NCBI GenBank assembly: GCA_021234535.1
Contig: CM037832.1
Location: 9,369,575 to 9,433,574 of the forward strand
Reading direction: 5' to 3'
DNA length: 64,000 nucleotides
Source: Stichopus chloronotus
Lineage: Eukaryota; Echinodermata; Holothuroidea; Aspidochirotida; Stichopodidae
The notes beneath the pieces are model-generated. The model worked only from the letters and a program-made list of their open reading frames with translations. It did not search any database and was not told the origin of the DNA. The position numbers and the translations under genes were made by a program. This document shows positions 49,701 to 59,637 of the stretch, piece after piece. Every line of letters starts with the position of its first letter. Position 1 is the stretch's first letter.

Positions 49701-51639
49701 GTCTGTCTGTCTATCTATCTGTTCACATTTGTTCAAAATGATTCGCCTCCGTCATTCTTAAATGTATGTCCATGAAACTTGGACACAATGTTTCATAGGT
49801 GGTGGACCATTTGGGGTGGTCAAAAATTTTTGGTCCAAGACAGATCAATGGACAAACTAATACAGTCCCCATGTGATACATGCAAATGAACACTATTGAG
49901 CTAGTAGTTAATGATTTAAATTGGTTTGGGAAAATTTGCAACCATTTTTCCACATTAGTACTAATTGATAGGCATCCAGCCAATACATACCAGGTAGATC
50001 CAACTTCTGCACTGTTTGTGCTCTAGTTTATGATATTCTGCAAATTATGCAGCCCTGCAGATTTTCTTTTACATGCAATGTTGGTGATTTAATATACTGA
50101 TACTTCTGGTGGGTCCTATGACTATGATATGATATACTGATATGTAAATGTTACCTTCAGTGTGTTCTGGTATGAGCCTCTGCACCATTGGTGCTCTAGC
50201 TTTTATTTTTCTTTGTAATTTTCCTCTACTGTTGTCGTAGAGTAACTATGCAGGCCAGAGGGTATTGCCTCAAATCATCGGAGGGTCAGATCTTGTCGTC
50301 CACAACAACATGCAGAGTCAAGCCAGCCAAGATATTTTCCATGCAGATGTTAAGGTAATTTAATCTCCACATTCCTTTGTCAAGTTTGACATGTGGCAGC
50401 TGGAAGTCTGTAGAGAAATTTACTTTTTGTCACACAATAATATCGCTTGTGAAGTGTCAGTCAGATAACTTAGTTTGTCTGATATAGGATTTCAGTCAAC
50501 TAAACAAAAGTACAAACACCTGGTCATTATAGTTTTTGTGCATGGTAAGTGTTTGAAGCTATCAACAGACTTGTTTATGTCTGATGAATTTGTCAATGGA
50601 GGGATTCAGCCTTTTTTTCTGGCTCACAAATTCCACAATTGTGTATTGTAATTTGTTTTTAGTCTCTTTGTCACAAAGTGATGTCATTCATGTGGTGAAG
50701 TCTTCCATGTGTTGATTCTCTGTCTGTCGGGTCCAGGTGTTGTGATACCAGGATGTGAGATGATGCCTCAGTATTATGTAATCTTTTATGTATTAATTCT
50801 GATGTGACACTTGATGTAATTACTCATTTAGAGTGACTGGTCTGTAAATTTGCATTTTGGTCACTGTCGGCTTTGATGACGCCAGTCTTGACGACTGTAG
50901 TTATGACTGGACTGGATACGGTAACTCTTGGTGGAGTAACTCTTCTGTGTTGACTTAAGTTTCATTGGCTTAATCTTTGTAACAATTGATATGCAAACTC
51001 TCAGTATGGTAACTCTTGTTTTTGTGACCCCAGGCATGTTGACGCTTGATGTGGTAACTTAAGGTATCATAACTCTTATTGTGATGGCTCTGTGTTAAAG
51101 GTCCTGTGACATGAAAACGACATTAACAACATAGGTTGTGATGGCTCACAGTGGTGGCTCATATAAGGGTGAATCTTATTGCGGTGGCTGTTGGTGTTGT
51201 GAGTCTTGTATTTTTGTAAGACTGCGCTGAAGTTCTTTTGCTTAGGAATTACAAGGTGGGCTTGTTATTGGTTATGTATGTATGTATGTATGTATTTTTG
51301 TATGTATGTATGTATGTATGCATGCATGCATGCATGCATGCATGCATGTATTTATGTATGTATGTATGTACGTATGTACGTATGTACGTATGTATGTTGT
51401 GAATATATATGTGTATGAAGTAAGACCATTGTCATATCACATGTGTACATACTGTGTTGCATATTTTTTTTGGGGGGGGAGGTGAGGGGCTAGTGCAGTC
51501 CCATCAAACCTGGTATGTATCAATAAAATTGTTGTTTTTCTCTTTTTTTCTTTCCCTTTAGAAATCTGATATCGATAAGGCAGATGCATTAGCAGATGAA
51601 CTCTTCTCTGTTGAACCCAGGGGAAGAAGGGCAAGATGA
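28682..51639 (+). CDS. NBN: Nibrin (NBN/NBS1), 15 coding exons seen, first exon unresolved
   Basis: Fifteen exons join without a frame break into 688 codons plus stop; human NBN has 754 residues. In order: FHA domain (VGRKD, SISRKH, LKDSSKYGTLVN; phosphopeptide-binding Gly, Arg, Ser, His and Asn kept), tandem BRCT repeats (exons at 33-40 kb), a Ser/Glu/Lys-rich linker with SQ motifs and a basic NKRRRR stretch, the MRE11-binding block VKNFKKFKK plus IIGGSDLV, and an ATM-type C-terminal tail ADELF. NBN is the adaptor of the MRE11-RAD50-NBN complex, which senses double-strand breaks in the nucleus and recruits ATM. The first exon must end in phase 1, as I recall for human exon 1. I could not place it; see findings. 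Introns carry satellites and microsatellites but no disabling mutation is visible. Confidence 0.94.
29649..29731 (+). CDS. NBN: NBN exon 3: FHA domain, SxxH loop
   Basis: 83 nt. It completes Asp and encodes CDIKIEGDQSISRKHALL through GNL. DQSISR.H is nearly identical to human NBN. The donor is CTA/gtaagt. Together with the preceding exon it gives 134 nt, the length I recall for human exon 2. Confidence 0.92.
31420..31571 (+). CDS. NBN: NBN exon 4: FHA domain, KYGT loop
   Basis: 152 nt, phase 0 to phase 2. It encodes LQLKDSSKYGTLVNWKKM and KPGDNVIFGAL, matching the human block LTLKDNSKYGTFVN. The acceptor cacaaacag at 31411-31419 was chosen because it gives the right phase and exact length agreement to the KYGT motif; two other AG sites upstream are out of phase with the CTA donor. 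Confidence 0.85.
31960..32730 (+). repeat. ~145-bp satellite array in NBN intron (subfamily A)
   Basis: Five to six diverged tandem units. The core ggtcaaaggtcatctggggt and its variants recur near 31981, 32128, 32264, 32415 and 32556, spacings about 134-154. Units continue with gaaaacnttgtttac and caaggtaggaagcttgga. One unit holds a perfect AGGTCAAAGGTCA. Confidence 0.85.
33112..33271 (+). CDS. NBN: NBN exon 5: FHA end and BRCT1
   Basis: 160 nt, from catacag to gtaaca. It encodes VEYDPLVVACSGL, QLGGHFVSEWTKDCTLLVM and NVTAK, the start of the first BRCT repeat (human IEYEPLV, LGGFTVNNWTEECTHLVM). The length equals that I recall for human exon 4. Confidence 0.94.
33960..34400 (+). repeat. ~145-bp satellite array in NBN intron (subfamily B)
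   Basis: Three units with cores at 34021, about 34161 and 34312, so two periods span 291 bp. They share gttggtagtccactgtaagt and tagatga with the isolated unit at 51.9 kb. The orientation is the same as in the other arrays. Confidence 0.8.
35523..35629 (+). CDS. NBN: NBN exon 6: BRCT1 end
   Basis: 107 nt, phase 0 to phase 2. It encodes VVGALVTCHRIVTPSFLDEL, the third and fourth elements of BRCT1 (human ALICGRPIVKPEYFTEFL). Flanks are tttttcag and gtgagg. Confidence 0.92.
36204..36321 (+). CDS. NBN: NBN exon 7: inter-BRCT and BRCT2 start
   Basis: 118 nt, the same length I recall for human exon 6. It encodes RFLPPVVEKAI and MLQGKTFVFMSEKQ, matching the human segment IFKGKTFIFLNAKQ that opens BRCT2. 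Flanks are cggcag and gtacta. Confidence 0.93.
37189..37268. repeat. Two-copy 40-bp tandem duplication
   Basis: ggtcgagggtcccttggttc and ggtcgagcatcacttggttt start two adjacent 40-bp units that continue tgaagg.c.agcata.a.tt. Intronic, unit about 80% identical by eye. Confidence 0.65.
37950..38270. repeat. Dispersed repeat with catggaaaagtc motifs
   Basis: Recurring words gtcatggaaaagtcctggaa, agtcatggaaaagttctg, ttggaaaatgtt and gtcatgaaaa are spread over about 300 bp of NBN intron. This looks like an old dispersed repeat. The 113-codon frame through it is not supported as a gene. Confidence 0.5.
38526..38704 (+). CDS. NBN: NBN exon 8: BRCT2 core
   Basis: 179 nt, phase 0 to phase 2. It begins HKRLHSVIELAGGKALLYS, matching human HKKLSSAVVFGGGEARL, and ends with an acidic, Ser/Thr-rich stretch containing TQ and SQ sites. 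Flanks are gacag and gtaggt. Confidence 0.92.
39718..39809 (+). CDS. NBN: NBN exon 9: BRCT2 end
   Basis: 92 nt. It encodes LRLIGEAELGLAVL and VYCNPSVPK, matching human LRPIPEAEIGLAVI and NYCDPQ. Flanks are tttttag and gtaatt; it ends in phase 1. Confidence 0.92.
42005..42134 (+). CDS. NBN: NBN exon 10: linker
   Basis: 130 nt, encoding EGVKLVSCMKDSQLVS onward. Of two overlapping donors, GCAG/gtcaaa and CAAAG/gtcatt, only the second is in phase with the next exon. It also gives the 130 nt I recall for human exon 9. This linker region is poorly conserved. Confidence 0.78.
42564..42958 (+). CDS. NBN: NBN exon 11: long linker exon
   Basis: 395 nt, encoding 131 full codons rich in Lys, Glu, Ser and Pro. 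It includes SKRQLSPDRA, FKIEQPEEE and EVKREPPEI, with two sumoylation-type psi-K-x-E motifs. The donor CAAG/gtgagt is strong. The open frame and biased composition support coding; homology to vertebrate linkers is weak, as expected for a disordered region. Confidence 0.85.
44442..44575 (+). CDS. NBN: NBN exon 12: linker with NLS-like stretch
   Basis: 134 nt, encoding VKVEPSEM, a run of three SQ dipeptides and the basic cluster KNKRRRRLLSE, a plausible nuclear-localisation signal and PIKK phosphorylation cluster. Flanks are ttttacag and gtgagc. Confidence 0.85.
44845..44958 (+). CDS. NBN: NBN exon 13: linker
   Basis: 114 nt, phase 0 on both sides. It encodes an acidic segment followed by SLPSLPGFISKKHR. 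Flanks are ttggcag and gtaagg. Confidence 0.82.
45270..45680 (+). repeat. T-rich ~32-bp degenerate minisatellite before NBN exon 14
   Basis: The motif ttgttcattcacttatccag with atatttgat and variants repeats about a dozen times up to the exon 14 acceptor at 45683. It provides an unusually long pyrimidine-rich run ahead of the splice site. Confidence 0.6.
45684..45842 (+). CDS. NBN: NBN exon 14: MRE11-binding block, first half
   Basis: 159 nt. It encodes LPKCLVVIESVSL, then GHPVKNFKKFKK. The NFKKFKK heptapeptide is identical to the human MRE11-interaction region. Flanks are ttctag and gtaaat, with a T-rich minisatellite just upstream. Confidence 0.93.
49687..49722. repeat. TATA/TGTC/TATC microsatellite
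   Basis: tatatatatctgtttgtctgt followed by ctgtctatctatctg in an NBN intron. Confidence 0.85.
50241..50354 (+). CDS. NBN: NBN exon 15: MRE11-binding block, second half
   Basis: 114 nt. It encodes SNYAGQRVLPQIIGGSDLVV, matching human [20 protein letters not shown]. Flanks are tcgtag and gtaatt. It follows an intron of about 4.4 kb. Confidence 0.93.
51273..51397. repeat. Compound (TATG)n/(CATG)n/(TACG)n microsatellite
   Basis: Blocks of tatg, then tgca-tgca (catg) repeats, then tatgtacg repeats in the last NBN intron, 165 bp before exon 16. The CATG block alternates purine and pyrimidine perfectly. Confidence 0.92.
51562..51639 (+). CDS. NBN: NBN exon 16: C-terminal ATM-type motif and stop
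   Basis: 78 nt, encoding 25 residues and TGA. ALADELFSVEPRGRRAR aligns with human SLADDLFRYNPYLKRRR, including the basic end. The EE pair and the FRY aromatic of the human ATM-recruiting motif are not kept (AD and FSV). The acceptor follows a long tttctttcccttt tract. Confidence 0.93.
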   Translation, partial: KSDIDKADALADELFSVEPRGRRAR

Positions 51640-51884
51640 ACATTTGTTGACCGCAAGGTAAGAGGACCCTCATGAAGTAATACAGAACTGATAATATTAG
51701 TCACAGGTGGCATATGTGCAAGCTATATGTGAAAAAAAATTGTACTTTTTGATTCCTTGCCAAAGGCAGGCAAAGAATTTATGCCATTGTGATGGCTTGT
51801 GTGTAGGAGGAAAAGTCCATGTCCCCAAGAGGCGCAGTTAACGGGTATGTGTGTGTATGTGTGTGTAAAGGTGACACCTCGGCT

Positions 51885-52030
51885 TGTGAACATGATATCT
51901 CAAGAAGGAATGAACCTCGAAGTGTTAAATTGGTGTGTTGGTAGTCCATTGCGAGTAGATGACCCCTATTGTTTTTCGTGGATGTCAAAGGTCATTTGGG
52001 GTCACCAGAGCTTTAAGTACAACAATCCAG
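51885..52030 (+). repeat. Single satellite unit (subfamily B)
   Basis: One unit just past the NBN stop: catgatatctcaagaagg, gttggtagtccattgcgagt, agatgacccctattg, and tcaaaggtcatttggggtca with ccagagc. It is very close to the 34-kb units. Confidence 0.75.
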
Positions 52031-55000
52031 TTGAATGCATCACTAGTAGACACCAGTAGCAGGCAGCACTAAGAGAAACTGAAAATAGCTCTAGTAGATT
52101 CTAGTGTGGTACAACAGTGATTGCCTCTTGTTTACTACAACACCTGTAGACACTGGTAGAAGTAGACTACCTGTTAAGAACAATGGTTAATGATGACTGA
52201 GTAAAAGGTTTGATCAGCCCACCATCGAAAGTTCTCATCTCCGTTGGTGATCAACCCAGACTGTTTTCAAATGTCAGTCCCGTACTAAGAGATCAACAGT
52301 GCTGGACAAATGGTGAATAACAGACAGTGACACATGTGAAGGTTGAAAGGCTCTGTGCTATGAGTGAAAGTTTACCACATAGCTCCAGATAACCTTCACA
52401 ACATGTTTTTACATTTTATTTTTTTTATTTGAGGGAGGTGGGGCAGGTGGGTTTATAATCTGGATGATTGCCAAAGGAGATTGAGGAACTGGTGGGTTCT
52501 GTGATTACAATTTTCTTGTCTGAAACCATGCATCTAGCAGACAGCAGCCTTGTGTGTTTCAAAATGTACTTTGTGTCCACTAATTAAGTCAGACTTATTT
52601 CAAATTCCATTTGAGCCCAATATCATTTGCCATTACATTCATTAAATGTCTATACTAATGTAATGTTCTGCTGTTTGGCTTGTCTTCATTAAAAATGTCT
52701 GCAGTTAAACAGCTGAAATTGACTCACAAAATAAATTTAGTTCTGATTGTCTGCTCACTAATGCAGAGGCTTGATAGCGTGAGGCTATGAATTCAGAGCT
52801 TAGTGGATATGTATGCAATGATGCAACAGCTGTCTATGGTTGTAGCTTGTGTGGTTTTCTTCCAATGATTTTTCGGTCAAAATCAAGTTTCTTTTCACAA
52901 ATTCATTCTTTAAACATTCCCTAATTATTTTCGCTAAAATCGCTCCTTTGTTCTTAAAATATTACTGTAAGTTGGAACAAACAGTTGTGGTCTTAGTCAC
53001 AATAAGGCCTACTGATAATGAATATGTCTTCATTGTCCTCCGTAATTATATGCGTATCTGTGGGATAACAATGAACGTACTTTTCAAGGTCTTTTTGGTT
53101 TGTACCTCAAAACTGGTTGATGAGATATAAGTGAGTTTTCTTCCAGAATGCTTCCATTAGTGTCGTCATAGTCCTCAGCCAGTGACGTCAGATGTCATTC
53201 TGGTCTGGGTTAGCCATTTCCAGTGTTATTCAGTTTTTGATTCAGTTTATTTTCCATAACTTTACTGAAATAATACAAACTCCAGATTATAATGCAATGT
53301 AGTAATTGTAGTTCAGTGGGTCTTTCAAGAGCAACTTGTTCCTGTACACCACCTCCCCCACCCATATGATGTAGACACAATACAAACGCTGATGTATTTG
53401 TCTTTTTTAGCAATCTCCCGAGACCATCCACCTGTGAAGTGTAAGAAGTGGTTCAACATTTGGGAGATGTTGGATGCATCGATGTGTCCGACAATGTTCA
53501 CGTGTGATCAGAGACAGCTCTCTGTTTCTGGCTACCAGCAGGTTCTGGTAACTACCACACCCCTGGTCCATTCTTCTTCCAGAAAATGGCTGTCTTTCTC
53601 AGGGATGTGGAGAAACAAAACATCAGTTTGTGTACTGAAGTACACAGTCATAGTTCTATGGTATGTTCTCTCACATGAAAGCAAGGAAACCGACATTTTA
53701 CCTGATCACTTTGTCCCAAGGGTTATATTTGAAAATTTACCAGGATGTTTACTTTGGGAACATAGATACTGCAGTGACAGATTCATTCTCACTCCTTAAG
53801 GTATCTTAAATGTTTGAAAAAAATGCCCAAATTTAGAAAAGTTAAACATGTGGCTGTAGGCCCTCTGTCAGCAGTGAACTTTGATTGTCTCTGAGATGGT
53901 TGTTCCAACCATTATCTTCCAAGATGAGAGGATTTTCTCACATTTTTCATTCGGTGGATGATGTTCAGCGGGAGATAAAGCTCATGGAGAATGCTGTCGT
54001 TGGATTGCCTCTGCCGGTGACCACGAATGAATTTCTCTCCATAATTCTTACACGACCAAGACAAAGAAACCACTGAAATAGAAATGGTGATCGATGTATC
54101 TTTCTTGAAATTATCACTCATGTAATAGTCTTTGACAAATATGCCTCTAAAAGAAGACCAGGAAGGGACAGACCAGAAAGTTTGAATCATTTCCACTTTG
54201 TTAACATTCATGGTAAAATGCTACTTAGCAACATTTATGTTTGCAGGTTTTGAATGTGTATCTCAATAAAGTCACAATATCATTACATAGCTGTGGTTAA
54301 TACAAGCATCCAGCTCATATCTCATAATATTCAGCAGAAGTATTTTCTCTTTGAATTTTCTCTCTCCTTTTGTGAAATAGTATCCTACTGAGGGTTTTTT
54401 TTCTTCAGTTCCCTATCAATATTCACAAGTGGTTAACAAATAAGTGGAAGAGTAAACGAGGAGTTTCACTTAATTAAAATTGCTGAGATGCCAGTGTTTG
54501 AAAAAAAACAAAAAACAAAAACAAAACAGCAGGATCATGTTACTCTTGAAGTCTCAGCCAATTGATCATGCAGTACCAGGACAAAATATGGTTTTTAGGA
54601 ATTATCGCAATTCATAAATTCATCCCTCTTGCTCCCCTCGATAGATTTTTCCAAGCGCGACCAATTTCTGTAGTTTTCCCCTGTAAGGTATTTCTAAGAA
54701 TTCTCATTTTATGTCGAACGAGAAAAATGGAAACATGTTGTGTAAAGAGAGCGGAGCAAGACCAAAGAAACCGTTTGTAGAAAAACTTTGGAATTCTCAT
54801 CAAGCCACTGTTCTTTCCCTTTCAAACTAAAGGATATTCAAAGAGCTGTTTCAGAAATGGCTTATTCTTGTAAATATTAAGGGGGATTTACTGAAAGGTT
54901 ACAACAGGCTTCCTCAATTAAATTTGCTGAGGCACCATATGGCTAGATGTTTTCGGTATAATGCACCATTTACTGCCAAGTAGAGCGGTATAAGGCCCAT

Positions 55001-55149
55001 CCCCTTTTGAAAATTTTTGTGTTTTAGAAAGGTTTCAGATGCAAACTGATGCAAAGCTTTTTAAATTTGTGGCAAGTAACAGATTTGCCATGGTTAGAAA
55101 TATCCAACTTTTCAGTGTTCTCCCAGTACTTTCTGTGCACCACTCCAAA

Positions 55150-55171
55150 CCACTTGTGGTACCACAAGTGG
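55150..55171. repeat. Perfect 22-bp palindrome
   Basis: The segment centred on ttgtggtaccacaa is identical to its reverse complement over 22 bp. Each arm holds CACTTG and TGTGGT. Confidence 0.9.
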
Positions 55172-55866
55172 TGCACACCCCACCAGTTGAGGAAGCTTGG
55201 GTGAAAAGGTAAAGAACCATTCAAAGGTACACATGTAAAGAGATTGGCCACTGAAGAAGATTGATATTTTTAAAAAATTATGGAATTTTCCCTCTGTATT
55301 GGTGAAAACGGTATGTAAATAGTGTGTTCCATTTAGAAGTTACACATTTTTAAAGAAATATTTACTTCAAAGTGGTACATGCCAATGGTTATTACCTTGG
55401 GCATAAAAGTGTGTCGTCCCAAATTTGCAATAAGTGATTTTTATCATTGCTGCTGCAGTTGTGTGTCAGATGTCCAGAATCTCATAGTTTGACCATTTAT
55501 CATCAACATATGAGTTATACTCAAAAACTCATCTGTGACAAAATATGATGAATTTTGTGAACCAACTCAATGAGCTCCTTTAAAAGAAACAGGGTAGTCA
55601 AAGAGACGTGGCCTTAATTCCCACGACATTTTGACGCAAATTTGCAATAAATGTAAATGGTAGTGTTCACTTGTATTAACTTTCAAGGTGAAATAAGCCT
55701 CCTCGATGTCAAAGAATGACAAAGTTTTATTGCGTTGACTTGCCGGTGTTTATGTGACATTCTGAATCCTTGAAACAACTGAAATCTTTCTTAACCAGAG
55801 AAGTCTTCCCTCAGTCAGCGATATCTGAAAAAAAATTTATCTCTTCCATTTAAGAATCCCTTAAAT

Positions 55867-56576
55867 CAGGGAGGTGCAATTTAGAAGGAATTACACTGAC
55901 AGCTAAATTTATGCCGATCCTGTTCGATTTTCTGTGGTGTGACAAGAGTACCAATTCATAAGGGATGAGTACGGCTTTTAAAGCATCCTGTGACTTTCGT
56001 GTCATATATCCGATTTCTAGTCGGTAACCAAGTGATTTTCTTCAAACCTGCTCATACTCTATGAAAAGAATTACCCAGGACAAAGCTTTGATGCTAAGGT
56101 TGTTGGTGACATTCAGGAAAATCTTAGGGCTCACCAATCAAAACAACTGGTTATCTCTTCTGCATCAAGATAGACTGGTATGCAAATGATTAAAATGGAC
56201 GTAGACTATAACTTACAGTAGAATTTTTACCAATTTCTGCAAACTTTTGTATTTGGTGTACCCATGTTCATCAAGTTACACATCCGGAAACTGGTCTACT
56301 ATGATAAACGCCAGAAAGCACCCAAAAGGTGAAAACTAATTTTGAAGAATAGTGACTGGCAATGTTATAGCTGTTGACGAAACTTTTCCAATGTAATTGA
56401 TGAAGTAGCAGACGACATGAACCCTTTCACATGAAGTTCCTAATATTGTACCCTTTCCGGCATACGCTGTAAAGGTTACAAAGGCCGTTTGTATGCCTTT
56501 ACGGCATATTGTATGGCAACAAGGTAGGTTCAAATGAAGGATTTAGATGTATCTCCTTCTAAATTGCACCTCCCTG
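55867..56576. mobile_element. Non-autonomous TIR DNA transposon (hAT-like MITE), 710 bp
   Basis: Perfect 23-bp terminal inverted repeats lie at 55867-55889 (starting cagggaggtgcaatttagaa) and 56554-56576 (ending in cacctccctg). The CAGGG start and CCCTG end resemble hAT transposons. Flanks cttaaat and cttaact suggest a degraded target-site duplication. No transposase frame is inside; short open frames there are not supported. Confidence 0.82.
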
Positions 56577-56979
56577 CTTAACTTGTCAGTGGAATATTAC
56601 TCAAGTATTCATTCATATTACATTCATTTTTTTAAATCTTACATTATCCTACTTGATTCTATGTTTTGGTCTTGACATAATTCAAACAAAGGGAGAAAAA
56701 AACAAGTAGGATGGTGGTCAAATTTGTGATTTGTAAAAATTGAAAAGTGTCATAACACATCCTCAGCATTGACGGTAGATATCACTGAAAAATACTCCGG
56801 TAAGCGTGAATATTAAGTTTTACCATGTCCTACTTTTGATCTCTCCATTGCTGCTAGCCTCCCTATTTCATTAGGATTATCATCCTACTTTTGTGTTACC
56901 TTTCTTCCCAGGTCCATTTGAAAGCCTTGGATGTGGTAATTGATTCGTATATGTACCAGACAAACCAAGTGAACCCTTT

Positions 56980-58180
56980 TGCTTTTGGTTGGAGGTCACA
57001 TGTCAACTGAGGTCAGCAGAGATCAAAATCTGAAAATCTTGTGAAATGCAAAATGTGTAGGATGCCAGCTTGAACTGATCTCATATTTTGTATGTATGTG
57101 TATCAATCAAATTGAGTACAAGAACGCTAACTTTTTGGTAAAGGTCAAAAGTCAGCAGAGGTCAAACCACTACAACTTTGTGAACAAAATCTTAAAACGA
57201 AATGGGGTGCACCAACGTGGAAAGAAAACAGTTTTTCACGTTAAACCGTTCAGTCTTTCCAATGAACATCAGCAAAGCTTCCTCTCCTCAAAAAATTATG
57301 CAAGTGATGAGAAACGGAAGATGCATCATCTGAATTTTGGAAACTTTTGATGAATAAATTATTGTTGAGCAATAAATAGCGGAATTTCTATCTGTGAGGA
57401 ACATTTCTTGAAAATAAGGCCACATTCCTTCCATATTTTGAATGAGCTAGCATTCTATATTCACAAACATTGGTTTTAAAGATATGATTGTTTTCTGTAA
57501 AAGCAAACACATTACTTCCCTTGAAAAATGCAAGTTTGAATTGATCTCATGTTTAGCAGGTACACCAATCACATTGAGTGCAAAGACTGTCTTGTTTTTT
57601 TTTTCCGATTTGTGAAGGTGGAAGGTCATTTTATGTGAAACATGAAATTTTTAAACACCATATGTCAATAATATAAGCTTGGACTTGAATATAGTGCAAT
57701 GACGGACCGCTTCACAGAGTACAAGAACCCAATGTTTTTTGTGAAGTTCAAAGGTCATTTGAGGTCAGCAAAGGTCACTCTCTGAGAACCTTGTAAACAC
57801 AATATCTCAAGAATGCAATGTACAGTAATGACAAGAATTTAATTTTAGTGGAGCTCAATTGAGGTCATCAGAGGTATAAAAATTGAAAACCTTGTAAACA
57901 CAAACCCTAGGAATGGAAACTTGAAATGTCTCATACAGGCTAACTCTATAAACCTCATTGAGAAAAAATACCCTTGCTTTCTATGGTGATGGTCAAAGGT
58001 CAACAGAGGTTTGTAGAGGTCAAAATTTAGAAACTGGAAATGCAAAATCTTAAGAATGCTAACTTGGTTTGACCTCATATTTAGCATATATATATATCAA
58101 TCATAATGAGTTCAAAATCACTGTTTTTGGTGAAGATCAAAGGTTAACTGAGATCAACAGAAGTCAAACTATGAACACTT
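56980..58180 (+). repeat. ~145-bp satellite array, interrupted (subfamily C)
   Basis: Cores lie near 56992, 57141, 57612, 57746, 57851, 57991 and 58134. Units carry tgaaaaccttgtaaacacaa, tctcaagaatg and cacattgagtacaagaac-like segments. The block about 57190-57530 is less clearly satellite. The short frames here, including an 84-codon one at 57096, run through the repeat and are not called as genes. Confidence 0.78.
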
Positions 58181-59637
58181 TAAACATGGAATCTCAAAAG
58201 TACACTTTTGGTCAGATCTCATGTACCTCAGCACAAGGATGGGCACTAGTGAGTAGGATATCTGGTATATGAACAATCATCAAGCCCAATTCATTTTGAT
58301 CACGTATTTAACCGCTGAAAGCGGCAAGACTGCACTATCAAAACCACACGTACAGTATTCTCGAACTCCGGTCGCACGATTATTGTTTACTGGTTAATTT
58401 GAAAAGAAATTTGCAGAAGATGAGGGATTTCAATTTAATTAAGCATCCTCTGCTTGTATATTTTGTTTGGTCTATTCCATCATTATTTGTTTTGTTTGCT
58501 GGCTGTACACATGAATTGCTAGTTTAAAATTTATATCTACACCTAGTTGAAAGAATGACAGTCTAGAAGAATTTTTAAAGGCAATCCCATGAGGAAGAAG
58601 AAAAGTTTCACATTACAATTGCTTTCCGAAAAGGTGGTTAATATGAAGAACAGCTCTCACGTGCAAGAAAAGAAGTTTTGCACTTGGTTGCCCCAGCGAC
58701 ATACGCTAGTCACTGTCTTATCATTCCAACCCCCATTTCAATGTATTGAATATTCATAGATCAGTTATTCAACCGACCCAATCCGCAACATGATGTCTTG
58801 CATTATTACATGTCAAAAGATTCGAAAGGCTAACCTTTCCTGACCCTAACTGTAACAGGTTTGTCAGTATGATATGCGTGCCCCGAGACGTGAACATGAA
58901 GCTTTGCCAACATCAAAATGATTGGGGTTTGCTTAGATCGACCCACCACCTCCACCCCCCCCCCCCCAAAAAAAAAAAAGAAGCTTCTGACACGTTGTTT
59001 TAGTGGAGTATACAAAATCGTTTTGTTTGAAGTGTTGAAACAATTTGACAACCCCGGGCCCAGTCCATACATTTTAACTTTCTCGTAGTGAAAATGAAAT
59101 ATATCAGAAGTGGAGGGACACTTTGCGTTACAAAATCTGTGAGTAGTATATATAACAAGACCGACATAAAAGAAAGAGTTGTACACAAATGATTGTCATT
59201 ATATAAATGAGTTGAAGACATCTATTATACCAGGAATGGTCTCTGATAATACTACATATAGATAGATATACATATAGATCGTTGCAAATGTGCCGGCAAC
59301 ACTCAAATCTGTGAGAATATTTTTCAGCAATAAATGTTTTATTTGATTTGGCAAAACGTTGTTGGTGCATCGATGTAGCTTGCGTTTAATATCTGTTGTT
59401 TTTATAAACTTTGAACTTCCTGTAAATAAAATTGAAATTTCTGCATGGATTCAGCAAGCATCGATAGTACACCTTTTTTTCAACAAATACCTGAGTAAAA
59501 ACCGAAGTTTCTGTACCTCCACTTTCCTGTTCAATTACCATGATCTCAATGTTTTCCCGATTAAAACCATTTTATATACCGTCTTGACTAATCACCGGAA
59601 AATTCCACACGGGCCTAATGAGTCATTTACCTAATTT
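58181..59637. other. Intergenic DNA, no gene seen
   Basis: A C13 run followed by A12 at 58955-58979 is the only notable structure. Overlapping short frames on the minus strand at 58830-59370 have no domains. Confidence 0.5.

Larger units (their letters stand above)
51640..55866. other. NBN 3'UTR and intergenic DNA
   Basis: Contains one satellite unit, the 22-bp palindrome and AATAAA hexamers at about 52728 and 54263. The 135-codon frame at 53392-53799 shows no known domain and no clear splice or homology support. Confidence 0.5.

Noticed and set aside
49730..49985. Possible dispersed element after the TATC microsatellite
   Set aside because: The sequence around catgaaacttggacacaatg feels like a repeat seen in marine invertebrates, but no second copy is in this window, so it is not annotated.
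53392..53799. 135-codon plus-strand open frame downstream of NBN
   Set aside because: No recognisable domain or homologue. The first codons overlap low-complexity sequence, and it may simply be NBN 3' flank.
57096..57350. 84-codon frame near 57.1 kb
   Set aside because: Begins inside a satellite unit and has no domain; treated as chance.
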